A stretch of DNA of 64,000 bases, taken from positions 1,116,001-1,180,000 of the forward strand of contig CP091730.1 in assembly GCA_022009915.1 (NCBI GenBank), given 5' to 3'. This document shows, in pieces, positions 20,327 to 30,262 of this stretch (positions are counted from its first letter, which is position 1; each line of letters opens with the position of its first letter). Source of the stretch: Alistipes putredinis (GTDB lineage: Bacteria > Bacteroidota > Bacteroidia > Bacteroidales > Rikenellaceae). The notes under the pieces were generated by a model that was given only the letters and a program-made list of their open reading frames with translations, was not told the DNA's origin and ran no database searches. The position numbers and the translations under genes were made by a program.

Positions 20327-20888
20327 ATGGGTTGCTGCGACAAAAAGCGCGTCAAACTGCATGACAAGACGTTCGAAGTGATGATTCCCGCCTCGAAAAT
20401 CGACGAGTCCATAAGCAAGATCGCCGAGCGGGTGAATGCCGATTATGCCGGTGCGGAGACTCCTTTGTTTCTGGGGGTTTTGAACGGATCGTTCATGTTC
20501 ATGGCCGAACTTATGAAGAAAAATCGAGTTCAACTGCGAACTGTCGTTCGTGAAACTGGCGTCGTACAGCGGGACCAGGCTCCACGGGCAAGGTGCAGGA
20601 GTTGATAGGCCTGAAAAAAACAATATCGAGGGCCGCAACGTGATTATAGTCGAGGACATAGTCGATACGGGCGAGAGCATCGAACATCTGGTGCGCTCCT
20701 TGGAGGGACACCGTCCGCGGAGCATCGAGGTGGTGACGCTGTTCTTCAAACCCGATTCGTATTCCAAGCAGATTCCGATAAAGTATCCGGCTATGAGCAT
20801 CGGCAACGAGTTCATCGTCGGCTTTGGCCTCGACTACGACCAGCTCGGACGTAATCTCAAAGACATATACGTGGTTGTGGATGAATAG
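20327..20888 (+). CDS. hpt: Hypoxanthine phosphoribosyltransferase
   Basis: Salvages hypoxanthine and guanine using PRPP. The frame starts MGCCDKKRVKLHDKTFEVMI. The PRPP-binding loop is VIIVEDIVDTGESIEHL, preceded by NGSFMFMAELMKK and FVKLASYSGTRSTGKVQELI after correction. Breaks lie near 20521 (extra A), 20581 (extra C) and 20614 (A run). The end KDIYVVVDE is typical. The corrected length of about 186 residues is normal. Its stop overlaps the queE start by 8 bases. Confidence 0.93.
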
Positions 20889-21506
20889 CAGCTCTTTGTT
20901 GGACGGCGGCCGCAAACTGCCGTTGGTCGAGGATTTCTACACCTTGCAGGGTGAAGGGCGCCATACGGGCCGTGCGGCGTATTTCATACGTCTCGGCGGG
21001 TGCGACGCAGGGTGCCGCTGGTGCGATGCCAAATACACGTGGAATTCGAGGTTCATCCTACGGTCGATGTGGAGGAGATTGTCGGGCGTGCAGCTCAGTC
21101 GCCCGCGCGTTCTGTGGTGGTGACTGGCGGCGAGCCGCTCATGTACCCGCTGAATTATCTGACGGAAAGGCTGCACGAGTGCGGCAAGGAGATATTCTTG
21201 GAGACTTCCGGTTCGCATCCTTTCAGCGGAGAGTTCGACTGGGTGTGCCTTTCGCCTAAAAAGCAGCGGATGCCTCTGGACGAGGCGTGGGGCAGGGCGG
21301 ATGAACTGAAAGTGATAGTGGAGACCGAGCAGGATATTGCGTTCGCAGAGCAGTGCGCGGCGAAAGTTTCGGAGCAGTGCATACTCTATTTGCAGCCCGA
21401 GTGGAGCCGGTTTGGCGAAATCATGGGGCCGATGGTCGAGTATGTGAAACTCAATCCGAAATGGCGCATCTCGATTCAGACGCACAAGTTCATGGATATA
21501 CCTTAA
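20881..21506 (+). CDS. queE: 7-carboxy-7-deazaguanine synthase
   Basis: Radical SAM enzyme that contracts 6-carboxytetrahydropterin to the 7-deazaguanine core of queuosine. The iron-sulfur site is CDAGCRWC (C-x3-C-x2-C) in LGGCDAGCRWCDAKYTWN; VVTGGEPLMYP is the SAM-binding GGE motif; SPKKQRMPLDEA follows. One missing base near 21047 shifts the frame just after KYTWN; the next frame continues EVHPTVDVEEIVGRA. The corrected length of about 208 residues is normal. It overlaps the hpt stop. No other que genes are in the window. Confidence 0.92.
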
Positions 21507-21518
21507 AAATAATAAGCA

Positions 21519-21936
21519 GTGAAACGCACGGAACGGGACGAAGACGACAAAAGACGGCGCACGCAGCGGCTGCTCAGAATATTGGGCGGACTGGCGGGGC
21601 GTTACAGGGCCGTGGTGCTTGGCGTTATTGTTGTCATAGCGGTGTTCTTCGGCAGTGACGTTGTGCGCATCATCTCTCTGAGCCGGGACATATCGCAGCT
21701 CGAACGCCGCCGGAACTATTACGAGGAGATGATTCGTCAGGACAGCATCGTGCTCCGCAGTCTGGACGATGACGAGTTTCTGGAACGTTTCGCCCGCGAG
21801 CGGTATCTCATGCGCCGCAAGGGCGAGCAGATATACATAGTCGAGAGGCCGCGATACAAAAATCTCGGCTTTTTGCAAAAATTCCGATATTTTGTTGTTA
21901 GTTTTGGATTCGGTATAACTTCTAAACACTACTTTA
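21519..21936 (+). CDS. FtsB/DivIC-like septum formation initiator
   Basis: Small bitopic division protein expected to join the FtsL/FtsQ complex. From a GTG start it reads MKRTERDEDDKRRRTQRLLR, one transmembrane segment (about residues 28-50, YRAVVLGVIVVIAVFFGS), then a coiled coil (SRDISQLERRRNYYEEMIR) and FARERYLMRRKGEQIYIVE, the usual end. In this sequence the frame continues into ald. A one-base change in the A or T runs near 21860-21880 would end it at about 21917. The 3' limit is therefore approximate. Confidence 0.78.
21899..21906 (+). promoter_or_regulatory. Candidate ald promoter inside the apparent fusion frame
   Basis: TAGTTTTG matches TAnnTTTG, with TTTG at 21872-21875 (23-base spacer, slightly long). 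It lies 33 bases before the ald ATG and supports ald as a separate gene. Confidence 0.4.
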
Positions 21937-21938
21937 TT

Positions 21939-23045
21939 ATGATTATCGGAATTCCAAAAGAGATTAAGAACAACGAGAACCGTGTCTCACTCACTCCCGC
22001 CGGCGCCGGCGAACTCGTGCGCCGTGGGCACACCGTCTACGTGCAGAGCTCGGCAGGCGTCGGCAGCGGGTTTTCAGATGCGCAGTACGAACAGACGGGC
22101 GCTCGCATACTGCCCTCAATCGAGGCGGTGTACGACAAGGCCGAGATGATTGTCAAGGTCAAGGAGCCTATCGAGGCGGAGTATTCGCTGATTAAAAAAG
22201 ACCAAATCGTATTCACCTATTTCCATTTCGCCAGCAGCCGTCCGCTCACCGAGGCTATGATTCGCAGCGGGGCGGTCTGCATCGCTTACGAAACCGTGGA
22301 GTGCGAGGACCGCAGTCTGCCGCTGCTCATTCCCATGAGCGAGGTGGCCGGCCGCATGTCGGTTCAGGAGGGCATGTATTTTCTTGAACGCCCCAGAGGC
22401 GGCAAGGGCATATTGCTCGGCGGCGTTGCGGGGGTAAAACCGGCGAAGGTATTGATTATAGGTGCCGGCGTCGTGGGTACGGCAGCCGCGAAGGTGGCGG
22501 CAGGAACCGGAGCGGAGGTTACGGTGTGCGACATCTCGCTGCCCAGACTGCGATATTTGGAGGACGTGATGCCGCGCAATGTCAAGACGCTCATGTCGTC
22601 GGAGTACAACATACGCCGCGAACTGGCCGAAAGCGACCTTGTAATCGGTTCGGTTCTGATTCCCGGGGCCAAGGCTCCGAAGCTCGTCACGCGCGATATG
22701 TTGCAGGTGATGAAGCGCGGATCCGTGCTGGTGGATGTCGCCATAGACCAAGGCGGATGTTTCGAGACTTCGCATGCCACCTCGCACGAGAATCCTGTTT
22801 ACGAGGTGGACGGAATAGTGCACTATGCGGTTGCGAATATCCCGGGTGCGGTGCCTTATACCTCTACTCTGGCGCTGACCAATGCGACGCTCCGCTATGT
22901 CGTCGCTCTGGCGGACAAAGGGTGGCGTGCGGCATGCGCCGGCAGTGCAGAACTCGCCAAGGGGCTTAACGTGGTCTCGGGCAAAGTATGCTACAAGGGC
23001 GTTGCCGAGGCGTGGAATCTGCCTTACCAGCCCGTAGAGTTGTAA
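21939..23045 (+). CDS. ald: Alanine dehydrogenase
   Basis: NAD-dependent oxidative deamination of L-alanine to pyruvate and ammonia. From MIIGIPKEIKNNENRVSLTP it has 368 residues, the usual length. Visible are the substrate-site Lys in EMIVKVKEP, His in YFHFAS, the Rossmann motif GAGVVGTAAAKVAAGTGAEV, and DVAIDQGGCFETS, IVHYAVANIPGAVPYTS. The frame is open upstream into the FtsB-like gene, but family similarity begins only at this Met. A strong terminator follows. Confidence 0.93.
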   Translation: MIIGIPKEIKNNENRVSLTPAGAGELVRRGHTVYVQSSAGVGSGFSDAQYEQTGARILPSIEAVYDKAEMIVKVKEPIEAEYSLIKKDQIVFTYFHFASSRPLTEAMIRSGAVCIAYETVECEDRSLPLLIPMSEVAGRMSVQEGMYFLERPRGGKGILLGGVAGVKPAKVLIIGAGVVGTAAAKVAAGTGAEVTVCDISLPRLRYLEDVMPRNVKTLMSSEYNIRRELAESDLVIGSVLIPGAKAPKLVTRDMLQVMKRGSVLVDVAIDQGGCFETSHATSHENPVYEVDGIVHYAVANIPGAVPYTSTLALTNATLRYVVALADKGWRAACAGSAELAKGLNVVSGKVCYKGVAEAWNLPYQPVEL

Positions 23046-23055
23046 AATATGATTG

Positions 23056-23095
23056 GCGGGCGCCGTGTTTTTTTGAGGCGGCGTCCGCTTTTTTT
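23056..23095 (+). terminator. Rho-independent terminator after ald
   Basis: Ten-pair stem GCGGGCGCCG / CGGCGTCCGC (one G-T wobble) followed by seven T. Confidence 0.8.
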
Positions 23096-23108
23096 GCGGA
23101 TTTTTTCG

Positions 23109-23116
23109 TACTTTTG
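23109..23116 (+). promoter_or_regulatory. Promoter of tmRNA
   Basis: TACTTTTG matches the -7 consensus; a T-rich block lies at the -33 position. Transcription would begin near 23122, leaving about 35 bases to be removed from the tmRNA 5' end. Confidence 0.55.
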
Positions 23117-23156
23117 CATCCGTATTGCAAGCAGGACTTTTTTTGCGGTACGAATC

Positions 23157-23563
23157 GGGGATGACCGGTTTTTGACAGCAGGCAGAGTCTATTTGTAAGC
23201 ACGCCGAGCGTTGTGTGGAGGTGCTCGTAAAAGTGAACACTCAAAATTCAAATGGCGAATCAAGCTATGCACTCGCTGCGTAATTTTACGATTGAAATTA
23301 CCTTAATCGTTGCGCCCAAGGCGGCGTGACGACGAGTACCCCGCCTTTCGGCTCCGTCCGGTAGAACGAAAGGCTTGCGGGGTATCAGACAAACCGGAAT
23401 AGTGCGGCGCGATTTCCGTAGCGTCGTGCGAAATCAACGGAATGCTGCTCGCGGTTTAGGAGGCTTCCTGACTGCCGCGGGAGTAAGAATGAGGTGGAAG
23501 ATAAGCGTGTAGAAAGCATTTGGGTTCCTTGTTTGGACGAGGGTTCGACTCCCTCCATCTCCA
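23157..23563 (+). ncRNA. ssrA: Transfer-messenger RNA (tmRNA)
   Basis: Rescues stalled ribosomes and tags their products. The 5' end GGGGATG pairs with CATCTCC at the 3' end to form the acceptor stem, with the T-arm GGGTTCGACTCCC just before it. The discriminator A is at 23563 and CCA is not encoded. The tag is GGCGAATCAAGC then TATGCACTCGCTGCGTAA (23262-23291), which translates to GESSYALAA followed by stop; with the charged Ala the tag is AGESSYALAA, close to the Bacteroides GETNYALAA type. Pseudoknot-rich flanks are visible. SmpB, its partner, is encoded at 2828-3297. Confidence 0.95.
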
Positions 23564-23601
23564 CACGGCGTGTAGGGATCCGACCCCGTGCGACCATCTT
23601 G

Positions 23602-23628
23602 AAGCGGACATTGCGGTCCGCTTTTTTT
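23602..23628 (+). terminator. Rho-independent terminator after tmRNA
   Basis: Eight-base stem AAGCGGAC / GTCCGCTT with a five-base loop and a T run. Confidence 0.85.
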
Positions 23629-23935
23629 GTCCCCGTATGTATTCCGATTCGAAGCCAATCGAAAGGCAGCGGAAATACTATCGAAAGCTCGGGAAAATAT
23701 TAAATACGTGTGTCGTAGTTTTAATCCAATTTTAACAAGTCGAAAATTAGTTGCGTTAATTGGTTGATGTGTAACGTAATATCGGTTTGAGCATGGGCGC
23801 GTGCAGTGTGTATTATGCGATATTTCGAATCGAAAGTGCAGGATGCTTTGCATTTTTTTGAAATTATATTGCTTATATTTGTTGTATATAAACAAATAAA
23901 CCACATAAATTACTAATCATTTAACAAGATTAATT
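23629..23935. other. Intergenic leader of the BACON lipoprotein gene
   Basis: About 300 AT-rich bases without a coding frame I can support. The only signal is a promoter: TATATTTG at 23874-23881, with TTTG at 23847-23850 or 23857-23860 at non-ideal spacing. Confidence 0.5.
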
Positions 23936-26663
23936 ATGCTGAAAATTAGACTTAAACTGAAAACATGGTGCATGGTTTTTCACGGCGTTGTTTGCGCTGC
24001 TTGCCATGGGAGCCTGTACCAAAGACGACGGAGGGGAAAGCTCTCCGAAAGGCATAACGCTTAATCTGAAAGCCATTAGCATGGATGCCAAGGGCGGACA
24101 GGCTGTGGTTACGATTACCAGCAAGCACAGCGATTTCAGCGTTACCACCGACGGCGACCAGTGGATTAGCTATGTGATTGCCAACAAAAAGCATTCAGCT
24201 GACCATTGCGCCCAACGGTTCGAAAGCCATGCGCAAGGCCACCGTTGTCATTACCGCATTGGATGGCTCGACGGCAACCATTCCCGTAACGCAGCCTCGG
24301 CTTGGATGCCGCGCTTGTAGTGGAGCCGAGCACGATTTCCGCATTGCAGGCGGGCGACTCCACCGGCGTAACGGTACTCACGAATATCGAGTGGAGACTG
24401 GTTTACGAGGACAACTGGATTGAGGCTTCGGCGAACGATGCCGGCAATGTCGTTTCGATAAGGATTCTGCCCAACGACCTCTTCGAGACCCGCACGGCCG
24501 TTATCGGCATAGTTCCGGTATCTGACGAGTTCGCAGACCTCAAAAAGGAGATTACCGTGACTCAGGCTGCCCGTCCTTACAAGATTGCCGTTTCCGGCGA
24601 AGAATTGGACGAGGGTAAGATTCAGGTAATGGCTCATTGTCGAGTCGCCGCTCGTTCTTTCGGTAGTTGCCAACAGCGACTGGAACGTGACCGGAGTGCC
24701 GTCATGGCTTACGGTGACACCGTCTGAGGGTGAAGCTACCGACGAGGCCGGTGTCGAGTCCTTACGTTGGAGTTCGAGGAGAATATCGATACTGACGACC
24801 GCAAGGCCGTGCTTGCATTCGCCTGCGGAAACAAAACCGTTACTGTCAATGTCACGCAGAAGGGCGCAGCCCTGTTCTTCGACCTTGCCGACACACAGAT
24901 GAAGAAAGTGACCAACGATGAGGCCACCTCTTGGAGCGGTTCTTCGAAGAGCAACGGAACGCTGAGCGTAAAGGTCAGCGACGATAGCTGGTTGAGCGCA
25001 ACGGTCGATGGCCTGAACTTCACCATGTCTGCGGCTGCAAACACTACCGGTGCGCGTCGCGAGGGTACTGTGACCCTGACGGCATCGCTGGAAGGAAACG
25101 ACGACGTGGTCAAGACCTACACCATCGTTCAGCTGCCCGAAGCTGTCGATTTGAGCGCCGACGGAACGGCCAACTGCTACATGGTGAATAGAGCGGGCAC
25201 CTACAAGCTCAACGCGACTGTTCAGGGCAACGGCGCCACCACCTACAAAATCAAACCCGAAACCATGAATCCTGCCGACGGTATTCTGGTGTGGTCTTCT
25301 TCCGACCAAGGCATTCTCGACGATGTGGTGTACAAGAACGGCTATCTGTACTTCACCACGACGGGTGCCGACGGCAATGCCGTGGTGGCCGTAAGGGAAG
25401 GCGACGATTTGACGGGCAAATACGTGGCTTGGAGCTGGCATATATGGATGACATCGGCCGATATGAACGATGCCGCCAATCAGTATCAGGTCAGCGGCCT
25501 GACTCAGGCCGTCGAGGCTACGTGGATGGACCGCAACCTCGGAGCCATGAGCGACGGAGATCTCGGAACCGTGGAGGATATTCACAAATCGTTCGGCCTG
25601 TTTTATCAGTTCGGCCGCAAGGACCCGCTGCCGGGGGCGACCAAGGACAGGATGCTTGCCAACTGGACGGTGAGCCTGTTCGGCGAAAATCCGATTAAAA
25701 ACGATGTCATTCCGGAAACGAACTGGGGTGCTAATCAGGCAGTGACGATTGCCGGAACCGCCGAGAAGGTTTACTATTACATCGACGCTTACACCGACAA
25801 TAACGGCCGGACCGTGGTTCCCAACAGTTCGGATTCCTACAAGTTGATACAGAATACCGAGGTGGTGGATTTGGATATGTCGAAGGTGTCGAGCGGCATA
25901 GAGCCTCGGTATTCTCAATCCGCACGCATTCATCGGTTGCGGAAACGCTTCCCCGTATTGCTGGTTCATGGCCGGCGTGAGACCTACGTTCGACGATTCC
26001 GCCAACGGATGGGGACACCTGTGGGGCAATAATGCCAATGCCAAGGATTTGAGCAGTCGTGGCGATAAAACCATTTATGACCCGTGTCCCGTGGGATGGA
26101 AGGTTCCGTCCGCCAGCGAAATCCGTTTTATCACCTCGCACGGCGAAGACTTGGGACGCAACTATCTTGGTAACGCACCGTGGAAAGCCGGCTGTATCGA
26201 AGTGTACGACGCTTTCCAGAAAGGCAACCTGAGGCAGTTCACCGTGGGCGGCGCCTCTAAAGGCAACTATAATACCTATCTCAAACTCGACCACGATCCC
26301 TACGGATTCCATTTCTTCATCGAGGATCGTGCTATGGGAGCGGCTCTGCCTGTCGAGGATCCGGACACAAGACCTGTCGTGGAGGGCTATACCAATGTTC
26401 CCGACGGAGAACTGATGTTCCTGCCGGCAGCCGGATGTTTAACACACGGCGGTCTGATGGCCCGTGTGGGTGCTGCGTGCCACTACTGGTCGAACCAGAC
26501 TTCTAACCGCAGTTCGAACAGCAAAACACCGTATCCGGAAGTTGGTTATCCTATTGCCGGAGGTATCGAGGCCAACATGGTATTCCAGTTCTACATAACC
26601 GGTCAGATCGATTATGCGCAGGTCGGAGTGGGTGCTTCGGTGCGCTGCGTGAAGATTCAGTAA
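23936..26663 (+). CDS. Large BACON-domain surface lipoprotein with FISUMP-like C-terminal domain
   Basis: Probably a cell-surface lipoprotein of about 905 residues. After repair the N-terminus is MLKIRLKLKTWCMVFTALFA then LLAMGACTKD, a lipobox. Four Ig-like BACON modules follow, each about 85-90 residues and ending in strands like ATIPVTQPR, EITVTQAAR, TVTVNVTQKG and TYTIVQLPE. BACON modules often bind mucin or glycans. The C-terminal 400 residues contain TWMDRNLGAM and YDPCPVGWKVPSASE, as in FISUMP-type lipoproteins. Breaks lie near 23982, 24188, 24297, 24640, 24763 and 25905, each corrected by one base. The ligand is unknown. Confidence 0.78.
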
Positions 26664-26692
26664 CCGAGACTGCGTGTCTCGCATGACTATGC

Positions 26693-26730
26693 GGCATCCG
26701 CCCCTTTTCAGAGGCGGATGCCTTGTTTTC
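26693..26730 (+). terminator. Rho-independent terminator after the BACON lipoprotein gene
   Basis: Perfect 10-base stem GGCATCCGCC / GGCGGATGCC with a 10-base loop, followed by TTGTTTTC. Confidence 0.8.
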
Positions 26731-26871
26731 GGAGCGAGCCAGTCTTTCGGAATCGTATTTTGCCGGACTTGCGACGGCCCGGGTTTGAGAATAGGCCGAT
26801 GCGAGGTTGGATATGAGTTCTAATTTTATTACATTTACGGCGCGATAAACGAAACAATTATCATTTTTACG

Positions 26872-27837
26872 ATGGAAGATTTGAAATCCGCAGATGAGAT
26901 TCTCGCCTTCGCCCGTCATTGTATGGATGTCGAAGCGGCGGGCCTGCGGGATGCGTCCGCAAGACTTGGGAACGATTTTATTTCGGCCGTAAGAGAGATG
27001 TACGCCTGTACGGGCAAGGTGATAGTTACCGGTATGGGTAAATCGGGTTTGGTCGGACGCAAGATTGCCGCCACGCTTTCGAGTACGGGAACGCCGAGTT
27101 TTTCTGCATCCCGCCGAGGCTTTCCACGGCGATTTGGGCGTGATATCCAAAAACGACGTGGTGTTGGCCCTCTCGTATTCCGGCGAGACGGACGAAGTGT
27201 TGAAAATACTGCCGTTCATGCAGGAAAACGGCAATCCGATTATAGCCGTAGTGGGTAATACTGGCTCCTCGCTCGGACGCTGTGCCAAGTGGGCAATCGA
27301 CGTGTCGGTGGCACAGGAGGCGTGCTATCTCCAACTTGCGCCCACTTCTTCGACGACCGTGCAGATGGCCGTAGGCGATGCCCTTGCCATTACTCTGATG
27401 CGCATGCGCGGTTTCGAGGGTCGCGACTTCGCCAGATTCCATCCCGGCGGCAGTCTCGGCCGCAGGCTGCTGCTGCGGGTACAGAACGTGATGCGCAGCG
27501 ACAATCTGCCCGTTGTGGCACCCGACTGCCCGATGCCGGAGATGATAACTGTGATGAGCCACGGCCGCTTGGGGCTCGTCGTGCTGTGCAGGGACGAAAA
27601 ATCTGCGGAATCGTGACGGACGGCGATTTGAGGCGTGCGATGGAGATGCGCGGGGATGAGTTCATGACGCTGCATGCCAGCGATATTGCGACGCCGGACC
27701 CGAAAACCATTTCCATGCACGAGAAACTCATCGAGGCCGAACGCTGCATGACGGAAAGGAAAATAACTTCGCTTCTTGTGACGGACGATAATAAACGTCT
27801 TGTAGGCGTCGTTCAGATATACGATATAAAACTTTGA
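26872..27837 (+). CDS. kdsD: Arabinose-5-phosphate isomerase
   Basis: Interconverts ribulose-5-phosphate and arabinose-5-phosphate, the first step to the Kdo of lipid A core. The N-terminal SIS domain shows VIVTGMGKSGLVGRKIAATL, FFLHPAEAFHGDLG and LALSYSGETDEVLK, and FARFHPGGSLGRRLL is a family hallmark. Two C-terminal CBS motifs follow (GLVVLCRDGRKICGIVTDGD and ITSLLVTDDNKRLVG). Breaks lie near 27107 (extra T) and 27598 (extra A). The corrected length of about 321 residues is normal. It leads the run of surface-sugar genes that follows. Confidence 0.92.
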
Positions 27838-27841
27838 GAAT

Positions 27842-27970
27842 ATGAAAATTGCTGCTCTCGAAACCGGTTATGCCGGCCTGATGCGCGGATGTGTGGCCGC
27901 AACATATACGGCAAGGCGGATGTCGTTCGGAGCGGATTCGAGTTCAGCGGGATTAAGAAAGCGAGCGTAA
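27842..27970 (+). pseudogene. 42-codon frame resembling the N-terminus of UDP-glucose 6-dehydrogenase
   Basis: The frame MKIAALETGYAGLMRGCVAA, then TYTARRMSFGADSSSAG, ends at 27970. The start resembles the Rossmann beginning of UDP-glucose/GDP-mannose dehydrogenases (MKIAVVGTGYVGLVSG), although one conserved Gly is Glu. Nothing of the remaining 380 residues is present before rmlA starts four bases later. It may be a deletion remnant or a chance short frame; I cannot decide between them. Confidence 0.35.
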
Positions 27971-27973
27971 GGT

Positions 27974-28816
27974 ATGAAAGGTATAGTATTGGCCGGAGGC
28001 AGCGGCACGCGCCTTTATCCTCTGACACGCGGTGTGAGCAAGCAGCTGTTGCCGGTGTATGACAAACCGATGATATATTACCCGCTGTCGGTGCTCATGC
28101 TGGCCGGCATACGCGATATTCTGGTGATTTCCACACCGCAGGATTTGCCGTCGTTCCGCAGGCTTTTGGGCGACGGAACCGATTTCGGCATCCGTTTGAG
28201 CTATGCCGAGCAGCCTTCGCCCGACGGACTTGCGCAGGCGTTCATCATAGGGGCGGATTTCATCGGCACAGACAGCGTATGCCTCGTATTGGGCGACAAC
28301 ATATTTTACGGACAGGGTTTTACCGCCATGCTGCGGCGGAGCGTTCAGCGGACCGAACGGCAGGGCGTGGCGACGATTTTCGGATACGGAGTGAAGGATG
28401 CTTCGCGCTACGGAGTGGTGGAGTTCGATGCCGAGGGCAGAGTCCTGAGCATCGAGGAGAAACCCGAACATCCGAAAAGCGACCGCGCAGTGGTGGGACT
28501 GTATTTTTATCCTCCGTCGGTGGTTGATATCGCCCGCGAGGTTCGTCCGTCGAGACGCGGGGAGCTGGAAATCACCACGGTCAATCAGCTGTATTTGGAG
28601 CGTGGTGAGTTGTACGTCGAACAGCTCGGCCGCGGTTTCGCGTGGCTGGATACCGGTACGCACACGTCGCTTATCGAGGCGGGCAATTTCATACACAGCA
28701 TCGAAAGCCGTCAGGGATTCAAGGTCGCGGCTCTCGAAGAGATTGCATGGCGTCAGGGCTGGATTTCGTCCGAGCAGCTGGTGCAGGCGGCCGGAAGCAT
28801 GGCCGGAAACGAGTAA
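27974..28816 (+). CDS. rmlA: Glucose-1-phosphate thymidylyltransferase
   Basis: First step of dTDP-L-rhamnose synthesis: glucose-1-phosphate plus dTTP to dTDP-glucose. The intact 280-residue frame shows LAGGSGTRLYPLTRGVSKQL (nucleotide loop), VYDKPMIYYPLSVLMLAG, LVLGDNIFYG, SIEEKPEHPKS and WLDTGTHTSLIEAGNF. It is followed by rmlC, rmlD and rmlB in one transcript, a complete four-step pathway. Confidence 0.96.
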   Translation: MKGIVLAGGSGTRLYPLTRGVSKQLLPVYDKPMIYYPLSVLMLAGIRDILVISTPQDLPSFRRLLGDGTDFGIRLSYAEQPSPDGLAQAFIIGADFIGTDSVCLVLGDNIFYGQGFTAMLRRSVQRTERQGVATIFGYGVKDASRYGVVEFDAEGRVLSIEEKPEHPKSDRAVVGLYFYPPSVVDIAREVRPSRRGELEITTVNQLYLERGELYVEQLGRGFAWLDTGTHTSLIEAGNFIHSIESRQGFKVAALEEIAWRQGWISSEQLVQAAGSMAGNE

Positions 28817-28845
28817 GGAGAGTATCTTGCGGCTTTTGAAATAGA

Positions 28846-29399
28846 ATGAAAGTAGAGAAAACCGACATAGAGTGGCGTGGTGATTCTTCTCGCCCGATGT
28901 CTTCGAGGACGAGAGGGGCTATTTTTTCGAGTCCTACTCCAAGCGGGTGTTCGACGAGGCGGTGGCCCCTGTCGATTTCGTGCAGGACAACGAATCGTGT
29001 TCTTCATACGGCGTGATTCGCGGCCTGCATTTCCAGAAAGGCGAGGCCGCTCAGGCAAAACTCGTAAGGGCGGTGCAGGGAACGGTGTGGGACGTGGCGG
29101 TGGATTTGCGCCGCAGTTCGCCTACGTTCGGGCGCTGGGTGGCCGTGGAGCTGTCGGCAGAGAATCGCAGGCAGCTTTTCCTGCCTCGCGGCATGGCTCA
29201 CGGCTTTGCCGTACTGTCCCCCAAAGCCGTATTCCAGTATAAGTGCGACAATCCGTACACTCCGTCGGCCGAAGGGTCGGTGGCGTGGAACGACGAGCGT
29301 ATCGGCATTCGCTGGCCGATAGAGGAGCGGGATGTCATACTTTCCGATAAGGATAGAAAAGCTCCGCGGCTGTGCGATGTGAAGGATTTATTCGAGTAA
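28846..29399 (+). CDS. rmlC: dTDP-4-dehydrorhamnose 3,5-epimerase
   Basis: Third step of dTDP-L-rhamnose synthesis, double epimerisation at C3 and C5. Cupin fold: DERGYFFESYSKRVFDEAV, FVQDNESCSSYGVIRGLHFQ (catalytic His in RGLHFQ), AKLVRAVQGTVWDVAVDLRR and LPRGMAHGFAVLS. Two one-base breaks near 28876 and 28894 affect only the first 20 residues (corrected MKVEKTDIEGVVIL). The corrected length of about 184 residues is normal. Confidence 0.94.
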
Positions 29400-29402
29400 A
29401 CG

Positions 29403-30260
29403 ATGGGCGTGATTCTTGTAACCGGAGCGGACGGACAGTTAGGGATGTCGCTGAAAAAAATATCGGGTGATTATCCGGATTGCGATTTTCTGTTTACGGA
29501 TGTGGTGCAGCTGGATATAACGGACGAAAAGGCCGTGCGCGAGGTGATAGAACGCAGCGGGGCCGATGTCATAATAAACTGTGCGGCCTATACCGCCGTA
29601 GACAAGGCGGAGTCGGAACCCGAGGCGGCAAGACGCATAAATGCGCTGGGTGTCGGAGTGCTGGCCGATGCTGCGACCCGCACGGGTGCCGCAGTAGTGC
29701 ATATATCCACCGATTATGTGTTCGACGGCAAGGCGTCGGAACCTTATGCGGAGGATGCACAGCCGCATCCGAGCAGCGTATACGGAATAACCAAGGCCGA
29801 GGGCGAACGGTTGCTTTTGCAAAGCGGATGCCGAGGGGCGATTGTGCGCACTGCGTGGCTCTACTCCGAGTTCGGCCGCAATTTCGTCAAAACCATGCTC
29901 TCGCTCGCCTCTCGATGCGACAGCGTGTCTGTGGTGTGCGACCAGAGGGGCGCCCCTACCTATGCCACCGATTTGGCGCGTGCCGTCATGACGCTCGTGC
30001 GGCGCGGATTCGAGTCCGGGGTGCGGATTTATCACTTTACCGACGAGGGCGAGTGCACGTGGAACCGGTTCGCGGAGCGGATATTCGCCTTGTCGGGCAA
30101 ACGGTGCAGGGTAGAGGCGATTACTACGGAGCAGTACGGTGCTCCGGCTCCGAGGCCTTCGTACAGCGTGCTTTCGCTTGCAAGTATAAAGGAGGCCGGC
30201 GTCCGTGTCCCGAAGTGGGAGGATTCGTTGGCGCAGTGTATTGAAATAATAGGGAAATAG
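29403..30260 (+). CDS. rmlD: dTDP-4-dehydrorhamnose reductase
   Basis: Last step of dTDP-L-rhamnose synthesis, an NAD(P)H-dependent reduction. Intact 285-residue SDR: MGVILVTGADGQLGMSLKKI (Rossmann loop), VIINCAAYTAVDKAESEP, STDYVFDG and the YGITKAEGE YxxxK pair. It begins four bases after rmlC. Confidence 0.96.
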   Translation: MGVILVTGADGQLGMSLKKISGDYPDCDFLFTDVVQLDITDEKAVREVIERSGADVIINCAAYTAVDKAESEPEAARRINALGVGVLADAATRTGAAVVHISTDYVFDGKASEPYAEDAQPHPSSVYGITKAEGERLLLQSGCRGAIVRTAWLYSEFGRNFVKTMLSLASRCDSVSVVCDQRGAPTYATDLARAVMTLVRRGFESGVRIYHFTDEGECTWNRFAERIFALSGKRCRVEAITTEQYGAPAPRPSYSVLSLASIKEAGVRVPKWEDSLAQCIEIIGK

Positions 30261-30262
30261 AT

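Noticed and set aside
23494..23735. Open frames overlapping the 3' end of tmRNA
   Set aside because: They cover the tmRNA T-arm and its terminator; the RNA gene explains the sequence.
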